DNA of 64,000 bases from Pseudomonadota bacterium. GTDB taxonomy: Bacteria > Pseudomonadota > Alphaproteobacteria > Reyranellales > Reyranellaceae. Below the pieces are notes generated by a model that saw only the letters and a program-made list of their open reading frames with translations, searched no databases and had not been told where the DNA came from. The DNA lies in NCBI GenBank assembly GCA_023386865.1, contig JAEWIV010000363.1, forward strand, positions 1 through 64,000, given 5' to 3'. The position numbers were made by a program, and so were the translations under genes. Shown piece after piece: positions 1 through 8,100 of the stretch (the stretch's first letter is position 1; every line of letters begins with the position of its first letter).

Positions 1-348
1 CGCATGGACACCGCCAGCCTGGCCGAAGCGACCACGAAGCTCGTCGGCGGTTCGCTGCTCACGCCGAACGAAGGCCGGCTGAAGTTCAACGCGCCGCCGC
101 TCGAAGGCGGCGACACCGTCTACATGCAGCAACAGAACTATTCGCTGGCGGCGCTCGCCAAGCGTGACGCCCAGGACAATCCGTTCGCCCCAGCTGGCCT
201 CCCCGCGCCAGAGCCAGAGCCGGAGCCAGACGATCCAGGCGACGACGATGACGTGATGGACGAAACCGAGATGGACGACGCCGAGATGGCGGACGCCGCC
301 CAACGCGCAATGCGCAAGGCTCTCGGCCTCAACACTCTTGCGGCGTGA
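1..348 (+). CDS. Phage portal protein, HK97 family (C-terminal part, cut by window start)
   Basis: Portal proteins form the dodecameric channel through which phage DNA enters and leaves the head. The visible C-terminus has the family's late motif: LLTPNEGR, then a P-P-[LV]-E-G-G-D segment and QQQNYSLAALAKRD. This is followed by a low-complexity acidic tail (EPEPEPDDPGDDDD) typical of the disordered portal end. The frame is open to the window edge, so the ATG at 4 is probably internal and most of the gene lies to the left. It sits 12 bp upstream of the collagen-like gene and starts a long co-directional late-gene run. The family call rests only on the last ~115 residues. Confidence 0.75.
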   Translation, partial: RMDTASLAEATTKLVGGSLLTPNEGRLKFNAPPLEGGDTVYMQQQNYSLAALAKRDAQDNPFAPAGLPAPEPEPEPDDPGDDDDVMDETEMDDAEMADAAQRAMRKALGLNTLAA

Positions 349-360
349 AGGGTACTGGCC

Positions 361-1590
361 ATGAAAGAGCGTGACATCTCCGTCATGACGGACGCCCTTG
401 CGCCGGTCGTGCGGGAGTTCGTGACCACGACGCTCGAACCTCTCAGGGATCGGCTGGCGTTGCTTGAGCAGCGCGCTGCGCATGTCAATGAGCTGGAAAA
501 CCAACTGGCCGATATGCAGCGCCGGCGGGACGAACTGCCCAGCATGGATCTCGATGCCATCGTCGCGGACGCCGTCGGCAAGGCCGTCGCAGCGATCCCG
601 CCCGCCAAGGACGGGACGAGCGTCGGCATCGACGACGTGCGGCCCATAATTGAAAGCGCGGTCTGCGACACGCTGCGGACCTGGCCGCCGCCGCGCGATG
701 GCGTTGATGGCAAGAGCGTCACCATCGACGACGTTCGGCCGATCGTTGCCGACGCCGTGGCTGCCTTGCCGCCGGCCAAGGATGGCCGCGACGGTAAGGA
801 CGGCGTTGATGGCAAGAGCGTCACCATCGATGACGTTCGGCCAATCGTTGCCGAGGCCATGGCCGCCTTGCCGCCGGCCAAGGATGGCAGCGACGGCAAG
901 GATGGCGTTGATGGCAAGAGCGTCACCATCGATGACGTGCGGCCAATCGTTGCCGAGGCCATCGCCGCCTTGCCGCCGGCCAAGGATGGCAGCGACGGCA
1001 AGGATGGCAGCGACGGCAAGGATGGCAGCGACGGCAAGGATGGCGTCGACGGCATGAGCATCACACTCGACGATGTTCGGCCGCTCGTCGCAGAGGCCGT
1101 CGCGGCGATCCCCCGACCCAAGGACGGAAAGGACGGTATGGACGGCCTCGACGGCGTCGGTCTCGCGGGTGCTCTGATCGATCGTGACGGCAATCTCGTG
1201 CTCACGCTGAGCGACGGCGCCGTGATCAAGCTCGGCATCGTGGTCGGCGAGCGCGGCAAGGACGGCGCCGACGGTCTCGGCTTCGATGATCTTGAAGTGG
1301 TCGACGACGGCATGTCCTTCACGCTGCGCTTCAGGCGTGGCGATCAGGCCAAGGAATGGACGCTCGCCAAGCCGACGCTCGCCGACATGCATCAGGGCGT
1401 ATGGCGAGCGGGCTCCTACAAGCGCGGCATGGTGACCACGTGGGGCGGCTCGCAGTGGCTCGCCATGGTCGACACCGAGGCCAAGCCTGAGACCTCGAAG
1501 GATTGGGCGCTGGTCGTGAAGCGCGGCCAGAACGGCAAGGACGGTATCGCCAAGGAACCCACGCCACCGGCACAGGTGAAGCTCAAATGA
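361..1590 (+). CDS. Phage collagen-like repeat protein with C-terminal carbohydrate-binding-like module
   Basis: 409-aa protein of three parts. Residues 1-60 are a charged helical/coiled-coil segment. Residues ~80-260 repeat a 34-aa unit of the form DGKSVTIDDVRPIVAEA-[MI]-AALPPAKDG joined by collagen-like (G-[SV]-D-G-K-D)n stretches. Residues ~340-395 form a compact module (GVWRAGSYKRG...W..MVDTEAKP...W) resembling the small CBM5/12-like domains found on phage fibres. Collagen-like Gly-X-Y stretches in phages usually form trimeric fibres. The position directly after the portal, where a capsid protease or major capsid gene is often found, suggests a head- or neck-associated decoration fibre; this is inference. 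It overlaps the next gene by 4 bp (ATGA). Confidence 0.6.
   Translation: MKERDISVMTDALAPVVREFVTTTLEPLRDRLALLEQRAAHVNELENQLADMQRRRDELPSMDLDAIVADAVGKAVAAIPPAKDGTSVGIDDVRPIIESAVCDTLRTWPPPRDGVDGKSVTIDDVRPIVADAVAALPPAKDGRDGKDGVDGKSVTIDDVRPIVAEAMAALPPAKDGSDGKDGVDGKSVTIDDVRPIVAEAIAALPPAKDGSDGKDGSDGKDGSDGKDGVDGMSITLDDVRPLVAEAVAAIPRPKDGKDGMDGLDGVGLAGALIDRDGNLVLTLSDGAVIKLGIVVGERGKDGADGLGFDDLEVVDDGMSFTLRFRRGDQAKEWTLAKPTLADMHQGVWRAGSYKRGMVTTWGGSQWLAMVDTEAKPETSKDWALVVKRGQNGKDGIAKEPTPPAQVKLK
706..1065 (+). repeat. In-frame tandem repeats: 102-bp units plus an 18-bp sub-repeat
   Basis: Nearly identical 102-bp units (34 codons) start at 706, 808 and 910, recognisable by GATGGCAAGAGCGTCACCAT. A degenerate fourth copy starts near 1048. 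Between the third and fourth, the 18-bp unit GATGGCAGCGACGGCAAG occurs three times in tandem (985-1038), and once more at 883-900. All units keep frame, so copy-number change would lengthen or shorten the fibre without breaking it. Confidence 0.9.
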
Positions 1591-2303
1591 TCACCGACGT
1601 TCGCCCCCGCTTCGAGATCATCGATGGCACGGCCTACGCTGGCGAGCGCCGCCTGATCTCGATCGCCACGGTGCGCGCCCTCACCGGCCTCACCGAGGAA
1701 CAGATCGACGACACCGCGCTCACCATGCTGATCGACAGCGCGCTCGGCGAGTGCGCGCGCTACTGCAAGCTCGCCCGCGCCGGCTCGGCGCCGCGCACAT
1801 TCGCCCGCGAAATCGTCCGCGCGACCTGGGTGGCCGCCGACTTTTACCGGCCGTGGGATTGGCGGCCGCCGATCCGCTATCACACGCTCGTCCTGCCGTG
1901 GCGCGTGCCCATCACCGCGATCACCGTCACCCAAGGCGGCACCGAGCTTGTGCGGGACACCGATTACCGCTTGCTCGACAGCTCGGCGATCGTCGAGCGC
2001 CTGGGCGGCTACTGGTGGCCGGCCTCGGGGCTGGTCGTCGACTACACTGCCGGCTGGGTGCCCGAGGCGACCGATCCTGAAGAGGACCCGATGCCGGCCG
2101 ATCTCGTCGCCGCGATCGCCAATCAGATCAAGCTCGCCTACTTCCAGAACACCAACGATCCGACGTTGCGCTCCGAAGATGTGCCCGGCATCTGGTCGGG
2201 GACCTACAACGTGCCGGGCGGCGACGCGATCGCCGACGACGGCATGCTCCGTTCGCTGCAACGCGCGCTCGACCCGTTCAAGAACCCGACTGCACTGGCA
2301 TGA
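1587..2303 (+). CDS. Phage head-tail connector protein (gp6-like)
   Basis: 238-aa protein resembling head-tail connectors of the gp6/YqbG type. An N-terminal helical part (VRALTGLTEEQIDDTALTML, then helices with EIVRATWVAADFYRP) packs against the portal in this family. It is followed by a beta-rich insertion (LPWRVPITAITVTQGG, TDYRLLDSSAIVER) and a C-terminal helix. The start was set at the ATG overlapping the upstream stop (ATGA), giving translational coupling with the collagen-like gene; an in-frame GTG/ATG start further upstream would overlap that gene heavily. The last 4 bp overlap the next gene. Family assignment comes from pattern and gene order. Confidence 0.6.
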   Translation: MITDVRPRFEIIDGTAYAGERRLISIATVRALTGLTEEQIDDTALTMLIDSALGECARYCKLARAGSAPRTFAREIVRATWVAADFYRPWDWRPPIRYHTLVLPWRVPITAITVTQGGTELVRDTDYRLLDSSAIVERLGGYWWPASGLVVDYTAGWVPEATDPEEDPMPADLVAAIANQIKLAYFQNTNDPTLRSEDVPGIWSGTYNVPGGDAIADDGMLRSLQRALDPFKNPTALA

Positions 2304-2692
2304 GCGATCCCTACGCTGCCAAACGCGCGCGCGTCGCCGCCAAAATCAAGAAGTGGAAGACCGGCACGGTCACGCTGACGCGCACGACACCGGGCGCGCC
2401 CGACCCCGCCACGCCTTGGGTGCCCGGCGCGCCGACGACCGTCGTCTATACCCTCGACGCAAGAGTGGACGGCGTCTCGAACGACTACGTCGACGAGGTC
2501 ACCATCCTCGCGACCGACGAAATGATGATCGCCTCGCCCAAGGCCACCACCGCGGCCGGCGCCGTCGTCGATATCGTGCCGCAGATGGACGACGCCGTGC
2601 ACGTCGACGGCGAGCTGCGCACGATCAAGAAGATCGAGCAGATCCCCAGCGCCGGCCCGCCTGCCCGCTTTCATATCTTCATCGCCTCGTGA
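2300..2692 (+). CDS. Phage head-tail joining/closure protein
   Basis: 130-aa protein in the slot between the gp6-like connector and the HK97 gp10-like protein, where head-closure/stopper proteins (SPP1 gp16 / HK97 gp7 class) are encoded. The sequence is mostly beta (VTLTRTTPGAPDPATPW, TILATDEMMIASPKATTAA, GELRTIKKIEQIPSAGPPARFHI), fitting the small beta-barrel of that class. The ending, '...IPSAGPPARFHIFIAS', matches the common late strand of phage connector proteins. It overlaps the upstream gene by 4 bp. Function is inferred from order and fold-like pattern. Confidence 0.5.
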   Translation: MSDPYAAKRARVAAKIKKWKTGTVTLTRTTPGAPDPATPWVPGAPTTVVYTLDARVDGVSNDYVDEVTILATDEMMIASPKATTAAGAVVDIVPQMDDAVHVDGELRTIKKIEQIPSAGPPARFHIFIAS

Positions 2693-2701
2693 GGTCCCGC
2701 C

Positions 2702-3082
2702 ATGGCGCAAGGCTTCGCAGCGGACGTCAAGCAGTGGTCGGAGAAGGCGAAAGCAAACGTGACCCAGGCGCTGCACGCATCGGTGCGCGAGCTCGACCAG
2801 GAGGTCGTCGAGCGGACGCCAGTCGTCACGGGCAACCTCCGTAACTCGCGCGAGGTGTCGACGCTCGGTCCCGTCGAGATCAACTGGACGACCAAGAAAT
2901 TCCGCGACCCCTCCGACACGATCAACAATGCTATTGCCGGCATGGAGCAAGGCCAGACGGCTTGGCTCGGCTTCCGTGCGCCCTACGCGCGCAAGATTGA
3001 GGAACGACACGCGTTCCTGCGGCTCGCCGCCCAGCACTGGCCGGCCATTGTCGATGAGGCTGCGCGCACGGTGACGCCGTGA
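2702..3082 (+). CDS. HK97 gp10-like neck / tail-completion protein
   Basis: 126-aa protein resembling the HK97-gp10 family, which joins head and tail. The N-terminal helix (VTQALHASVRELDQEVVERT) is followed by the family signature T-P-V-[VD]-T-G-N-L-R-N-S, then a beta segment and an aromatic-rich region (WLGFRAPYARKIEER) before the final helix. Its length and place between head closure and tail terminator genes are as expected. The gene starts 9 bp after its neighbour and overlaps the following gene by 4 bp, so it belongs to one polycistronic late message. Confidence 0.7.
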   Translation: MAQGFAADVKQWSEKAKANVTQALHASVRELDQEVVERTPVVTGNLRNSREVSTLGPVEINWTTKKFRDPSDTINNAIAGMEQGQTAWLGFRAPYARKIEERHAFLRLAAQHWPAIVDEAARTVTP

Positions 3083-3501
3083 CGATCGAAGAGAAGATCG
3101 AGGCCGCGTTGTTCGCGCGCGTGATCGCGCTCGCCTTCGATCCCGCCGTGCCGATCGCGTGGCCCAACGTGCCCTTCCCCGCCGACGGCGAGCCGAAGCC
3201 GACGACGTACATCGAGGTCATTCATTTCAGGAACGCCAACACGCGGCTGTTCCTCAAGGGCTCCAGCCCGCACCTGCGGCAAGGCATCCTGCAGCTCACG
3301 GTGATCACGCCGCTGCATGGCGGCCCGTCGCCCGCCACGAAGCTCGCCGGCGAGATCGCCGCGCAGTTCCCCGCCGACCTGCCGCTGTTCAACGACGATG
3401 TGAAGGTCCGCATTCAGCAAGCGCCCGACGTGATGACCGCCGACAAGACCGAGGTCTCTTGGAATGTCCCGGTCTCGGTTCGCTACGAAGCCCTGATCTA
3501 G
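3079..3501 (+). CDS. Phage tail terminator protein (DUF4128-like)
   Basis: 140-aa protein. Residues 1-20 form a helix (MTIEEKIEAALFARVIAL); the remainder has the beta pattern of DUF4128/tail terminator proteins: P-[IV]-A-W-P-N-V-P-F at ~27-35, TYIEVIHFRNA, then RQGILQLTVITPLHGGP and a late helix. Tail terminators cap the tail tube after length is set by the tape measure. It is the last gene before a hairpin with a T run and then the tail tube gene, so the connector block and tail block may be separate expression units. Confidence 0.65.
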   Translation: MTIEEKIEAALFARVIALAFDPAVPIAWPNVPFPADGEPKPTTYIEVIHFRNANTRLFLKGSSPHLRQGILQLTVITPLHGGPSPATKLAGEIAAQFPADLPLFNDDVKVRIQQAPDVMTADKTEVSWNVPVSVRYEALI

Positions 3502-3559
3502 CGCGCTCCGCGCGCGCCTCTCCGACCACAGCCATTCCCGGCGCGACCGGGATCACCCG

Positions 3560-3583
3560 CCCCGCCACGCCGCGGGGTTTTCT
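3560..3583 (+). terminator. Rho-independent terminator before the tail tube gene
   Basis: Stem CCCCGC / GCGGGG (3560-3565 with 3572-3577), loop CACGCC, followed by TTTTCTC. It lies between the tail terminator gene and the highly expressed tail tube gene, and may separate or attenuate transcription there. Confidence 0.6.
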
Positions 3584-3606
3584 CATGCCATGAAGGAGAC
3601 CCCAAA

Positions 3607-4119
3607 ATGGCAATCCACAAGTCTGCGGGCGCACGGCTTTTCATCGGGCCCGTTGTCGACACCGACGCCATCGAGGCGATGAGCGAAGCGGCGGCCATCA
3701 CCTTCTGGGAAGCGATCATCGAGGGCGACTGGGAAGAAGTCGAAGAGGTCGAAAGCGTCGGCGAGGTCGGAGACAACACCGAGGTCGCGACCTTTGCCTC
3801 GCTCAGCAAGCGGCGCGTCCGCAAGCTCAAGACCGTGCGCGATGCCGGCACCATGCAGGTCATCGTCGGACGCGATGCGCTCGACCCCGGACAGATGGCG
3901 CTGATCGCGGCCGAGAAGACCGACTTCAACTACGCCTTCAAGATCGAGTACGCCGACGCGCGTACCGAGGCGCACAGCGACTCGGTCGAATACTTCGGCG
4001 GCATGGTGCTGTCGCGGCCGACCAACATCGCGAGCGCACGCGACGTGACCAAGCGCACGTTCAACGTCGGCGTCAACACCGCCATCTACGCGGTCGACAC
4101 TGCCGTCACCCCTCCCTGA
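3607..4119 (+). CDS. Major tail tube protein
   Basis: 170-aa protein, directly preceded by a good ribosome site (AAGGAGA). It has the plan of siphovirus tail tube proteins: an N-terminal strand region with ARLFIGPVVDTDAI, an acidic segment (EGDWEEVEEVESVGEVGDN), the mid-protein strand pair RRVRKLKTVRDAGTMQVIVG, and a long final sheet region (VLSRPTNIASARDVTKRTFNV). The position between tail terminator and tail assembly chaperone is diagnostic in siphoviruses. It is flanked by a terminator upstream and a strong hairpin downstream, as is common for this abundantly made protein. Confidence 0.75.
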   Translation: MAIHKSAGARLFIGPVVDTDAIEAMSEAAAITFWEAIIEGDWEEVEEVESVGEVGDNTEVATFASLSKRRVRKLKTVRDAGTMQVIVGRDALDPGQMALIAAEKTDFNYAFKIEYADARTEAHSDSVEYFGGMVLSRPTNIASARDVTKRTFNVGVNTAIYAVDTAVTPP

Positions 4120-4139
4120 TCGACTCGCGCGCGCGTGAG

Positions 4140-4174
4140 GGGAGCCGCCGTTCCGCCAGGGGGCGGCGGCTCCC
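4140..4174 (+). other. Strong hairpin after the tail tube gene
   Basis: Eleven-bp perfect stem GGGAGCCGCCG / CGGCGGCTCCC (4140-4150 with 4164-4174) with a 13-nt loop, 20 bp after the tail tube stop codon. There is no T run, so it looks more like an mRNA-stabilising or processing hairpin than a terminator. Confidence 0.5.
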
Positions 4175-4208
4175 ACCCGGCATCCCGTCACTCTCCCAGG
4201 AACACAAC

Positions 4209-4676
4209 ATGGAAACCCCAACGCTTGATCTCGCGGACTTCGACGCTGTCGACGAAGCCGAAATGGAAGTCATGGTCAACGGCCAGGGCTCGGGCTGGTA
4301 CTGGAAGTTCGCCGGGCCCGGCCATCCGCAGGCTGCCGCGCAGAGCAATCGCGTCGCTCGCGAGCAGCTGGCCAAGCAGCGCGCGCAGGAACAGGCCCGC
4401 GTCAACGGCAAGAAATACAAGGCACCGGAGCAGTCGCCGGACGAGCTGCTTGAGGACAACGTCGCCTTCGTGCTCGAGCGCCTGCTGGGGTGGACGCCGA
4501 TCAACATGGGTGGCGAGCCCTACCCGTTCAGCGTCGACAACGCGCGCAAGCTCTTGATGGATCGCCGCAAGGGCGCGCTGCTGCAACAGGCCGTTGACTT
4601 CATCCTCGACGAAAACTCTTTTACGCCGCGCTCGGCCAAGAACTCATCGACTTCGCCGAGCGTGACTTCTGGCTGA
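4209..4676 (+). CDS. Tail assembly chaperone (gpG-like, zero-frame product)
   Basis: 155-aa protein in the slot between tail tube and tape measure genes that encodes the tail assembly chaperone in siphoviruses (lambda G position). The N-terminus is acidic (LDLADFDAVDEAEMEVMV), the middle is charged and helical (REQLAKQRAQEQARVNGKKY), and the C-terminal helices end in VDFILDENSF. The last ~17 residues (TPRSAKNSSTSPSVTSG) look non-native, while the -1 frame continues smoothly with good helical coding sequence. This indicates a programmed frameshift making a longer G-T type fusion. Assignment is by gene order and the overlap pattern rather than by a strong motif. Confidence 0.6.
   Translation: METPTLDLADFDAVDEAEMEVMVNGQGSGWYWKFAGPGHPQAAAQSNRVAREQLAKQRAQEQARVNGKKYKAPEQSPDELLEDNVAFVLERLLGWTPINMGGEPYPFSVDNARKLLMDRRKGALLQQAVDFILDENSFTPRSAKNSSTSPSVTSG
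4610..4625 (+). other. Probable -1 frameshift site (tail assembly chaperone)
   Basis: Zero-frame codons GAA AAC TCT TTT ACG (4611-4625) contain a T4 run (4619-4622) on which a P-site TTT can slip back one base to TTT, continuing as TAC GCC GCG CTC. The -1 frame has a stop at ~4595 and is open from there to 5137, so the shift must occur between ~4598 and the zero-frame stop at 4676. No canonical XXXYYYZ heptamer is present; the exact slip position is inferred. Confidence 0.5.
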
Positions 4677-5137
4677 ACCAGCTCGACGGTGAGCAGCCAC
4701 GCCGCGCCGTCCTGCAGGCCCGGCTCCAGCGCGCGCGGCGCAAGCGCAGCAACACGCGCATCGCCGAGATCGAGGCCGATCTGCAGGTGCCGCCGTTCCC
4801 CGATGCGCTGGGTTATATCTGGCGGACCTATTTCAGATTGCGCCGGCGCATGGCGAGCGGCTTCGCCGGGCCGAACCCAATCGGCTGGCAGGACATCGAC
4901 GCCTTCTCGCGCCTGTCGGGGCTTCGCCTGGCGCCGTGGGAAATCGACCTGCTTGAACGGCTCGACGATCTCTATCTCGGCACGATGATCGACAAGCCTT
5001 CGCCGCAGCGCGGCAGGGGCATCATCGCGTCGGCGTCGTTCGACGATTACGCCAGCGTCAAGTCGCTCATGAGCACGATCGGCCCGCGCAAGACGTTCGT
5101 GCGGAACAAGGACGGGAGGGCGGTCGCACATGGCTGA
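4619..5137 (+). CDS. Tail assembly chaperone, -1 frame extension (gpT-like)
   Basis: This frame continues the upstream chaperone without an ATG near its beginning: YAALGQELIDFAERDFWLNQ, a basic helix (RAVLQARLQRARRKRSNTR), then IWRTYFRLRRRMASGFAGPN and LAPWEIDLLERLDDLYLG. It ends 8 bp into the tape measure gene. Ribosomes shifting at 4619-4622 would make a ~309-aa fusion; a GTG at 4787 could instead start a 116-aa protein. Gene order tail tube, G, T, tape measure is the classic siphovirus arrangement, and the late part (WRTYFRLRRRM.., PWEIDLLERLDDLYL) resembles small phage proteins next to tape measures. Confidence 0.55.
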   Translation, partial: FYAALGQELIDFAERDFWLNQLDGEQPRRAVLQARLQRARRKRSNTRIAEIEADLQVPPFPDALGYIWRTYFRLRRRMASGFAGPNPIGWQDIDAFSRLSGLRLAPWEIDLLERLDDLYLGTMIDKPSPQRGRGIIASASFDDYASVKSLMSTIGPRKTFVRNKDGRAVAHG

Positions 5138-8100
5138 CATCGCCTCCCTCAACCTTCGCATCGACTACGACAGCGTCGGCCGCGCCAACACGGCCGTCGA
5201 GAAGTTCACCGCCACCGCGTCGGCGTCGGAGCGCGCCGCGCAGAGATGGGGCGCTACCGTTGCCGCCGCCGGCCGGTCGAGCGAGGAATTTTCGCGGCGG
5301 GTCCGCAAGACGATTGCCGATCTCGAGTTCGAGCGCCAGCAGCTCGCCCGCAACGCCACCGAGCAGGCGCGCTTCCTGGCGCTGCGCCGTGCCGGGGTCT
5401 CGGCCTCGTCGGCCGAGGGCCAGGCGATCACCGCCAGCATCCGCGCGCTCCAGGCGCAGGAAGCCGCCTACGAACGCACGAGCGCCAGGGCGGAGGTGTA
5501 CCGCAAGGCCAAGTTCGGCATCACTCTCGCCGTCACTGCGGCCATCGCTGCGCTCACCGCTCTGGCAAAGACGGCCTTCGAGGCCGCGGCTGGAATGGGC
5601 GAGCTCGCCGAGCAGGTCGGCGTCACCGCCGAGACGTTCCAGGCGCTTCAATTCGCGGCCGTGCAGAACGGCATCAAGACGGAACAGCTCGAAACGGGCC
5701 TGACGAAGTTCTCGCAAAAGATGGGCGAGGCCGCCGAGGGTTCGAAGGAAATGATCGAGGCGCTGGACAAACTCGGCGTCAAGAACCTCGACGCGCAGGG
5801 CAAGCTGCGGCCGACCGAGGATCTGTTGACCGACGTCGCGCGCGCTATCTCCGAGATCGATGACCCTGCTCGGCGCTCGGCCGCCGCCGTCGACTTCTTT
5901 GGCAAGGCCGGCACGAAGATGCTGCCGATCCTGGCGCAGATCGCTCAGGGCACAGACGCGATGGCGGCATCGGCGGCAAACGCCGGTGCGATGATCAGCA
6001 CCGAGACCAGCACCAAGCTCGACGAGTTCGGCGACCGACTTGATCGCGCGAAGTTGATCGCGCGCGCCTGGGCGGCCGAAACGCTGGCCGCGACGATCGA
6101 CGCGAGCCGGGCCTTCGCCGAGTTCGACGACAAGGTGACAGCCTCGGTCGCCAACGCTTTCAAGGACCTCGGCCGCTGGGCGGACGAAACGCTGGGCCCC
6201 ATCGGCGACAAGATCGGCCAAGAGGGCGCGCGGGCCGGGGCGATGTTCATCGAGGCTTTTGCGTCGCTGCCTGATGCGCTCGGCCGGCTGTTCACCAATG
6301 CCTGGGAGGCCGCGCGCGTCGCCACCGCCAAGGGCATCAACTCGATCACCAGCTGGCTCTCGCAAAATGCCCCATGGCTTGGGATCAAGGGCACGCAGAT
6401 GGACACGACACCGGCCGGTGCAGGCCCGGCGTTCGGCGGCGTGGGTGAGCGGATCACGGCGGCCGGGCAAGCCGCGGCTGACGACATGGCGCAGCGTCAA
6501 GCTGCGGCACGTGCCGCAGTTGAACGCGAGCGGATGCTCTCGCGCCAGGCAGCCATGCAAGACGATGAGGCGCGCGCGCGTGTAGGCAAGCTCGGCGTCG
6601 TCGGAACGGCGACGACCGGCTCAGGCCTGTCGGCCATCAAGGGCGCGGGCAAGGAGGCCGAGGACGCTGAGAAGAAATACGCCAAGCTCATCACGACGCT
6701 GACCACGACCGCCGACGCGCAGGACAAGATGACGGCGGCCGCGCGCGCGGGCGAGACCCAGTTCGAGGCGATGAAGATTCACCTCGACGCCCAGCAAAAG
6801 GCTTTCGAGATCTACGGCAAGGTCCTCGACGAGACCGATCCCAAGCTGCGCAAGATCGAGGAAATCCTGACGCGCATCGCCCAGGGCAAAGCGGCCGAGG
6901 CGTTCAACGTCGCCACGACGGAGCTGGGGCGCCAGAATGAAGTTCTCGAAGCGCAAATCCGGCTCATGAACGAGCGGCCGGAAATCCAGGCGCGCGAGAT
7001 CGCGCTGATCAAGGTCAAGCAGGAAGCCGAGAAGGCCGGCAAGGCGATCACACAGGCCGACGTCGACGCTCGCCTGAAGGTCGTCGAGACCAACGAACGC
7101 TTGAAGGCCCAGGCAGAGGAATTGAAGCAGGCCCAGGAACTGTGGACCGCGCCGCTCAAGCGCGCGCTCGAAGACATCCAGAGCACCGCCGCCGATGCGT
7201 TCGAGACGATGCTGTCCGAGGGCAAGTTCAATTTCGAGGAACTGGGCAACGTCTTCAAAAAGATCGTGACGCGGATGGCCGCCGAGTTCCTGGCGCTCGC
7301 CACGGTGAGACCCGTCATGAACATCCTGGTCAACGCGATCGGCGGCGGCGGCGGCATGAGCTTCGGCGGCTCGGGCATGTTGGGCGGCGGCGGCGGAATG
7401 CTGGGCGGCCTGTTCGGCGGCGCCAGCGGCGGCGGCCTCAGCGGCTTCTTCAATCGGCCGATCGACAGCGGCTGGGGCTCTCTCCCGGCTGGACACTACG
7501 GCCCCGTGCAGCCAGGCCTCGGCGGCATCACATGGGGCCAGGGCCTCGGCGCGTTGGGCGGCGCTGGCATGGGCATCTATCAGCTCGCCAGGGGCGGCGG
7601 CTCGACCGGCAGCACGATCGGCGGCATCGCTTCGCTCGTCGGCGCCGGCGTCTCGCTCATTCCTGGCATCGGCCAGATCGCGGGGCCGATTATCGGGATG
7701 CTCGGCAGCATCCTCCCCGGCCTGTTCGGCGAGAGCAAACCCGAGCCGCCGACGGTGAAGGCTACCGGCAACTTGAGCTTCGGCGCCGGCGGCTCGACCA
7801 CGATCTCGGGCTCGGAAATGAACGGCGCGCAATCGCTCACCGGCGTGCTGGGCGACGTCGCCAAGTCCATCAAGGAAATCACCGACGCCGCTGGCGGCCT
7901 GCGCGATGTCGCGGGCGGCTTCGCCATCGACATGGAGACGTTCTCCAAGGGCGAGTTCAGCAACGGCACGATTTTCGTCACGACGCCGGGCGGCGGCCGC
8001 CGTCAATGGGGTCAGTCGAGCGACCCGCGTATGCAGGAGCACGCGCTCAACACCGCGTCGGCCCACATCGCTCACGCGATGCTCATGGAAAGCAAGAGCA

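Noticed and set aside
883..1038. CRISPR-like spacing of repeats in the collagen-like gene
   Set aside because: Units are contiguous, in frame and encode Gly-X-Y repeats; there are no variable spacers.
138..1322. Long minus-strand frame opposite the collagen-like gene
   Set aside because: It consists of Ser/Pro repeats (PSLPSLPSLPSLPS) that mirror the codon repeats of the + strand gene; no ribosome site and no recognisable protein.
5067..6560. 497-residue minus-strand frame near the tape measure start
   Set aside because: Overlaps two well supported + strand genes and has low-complexity Arg/Gly/Leu composition.
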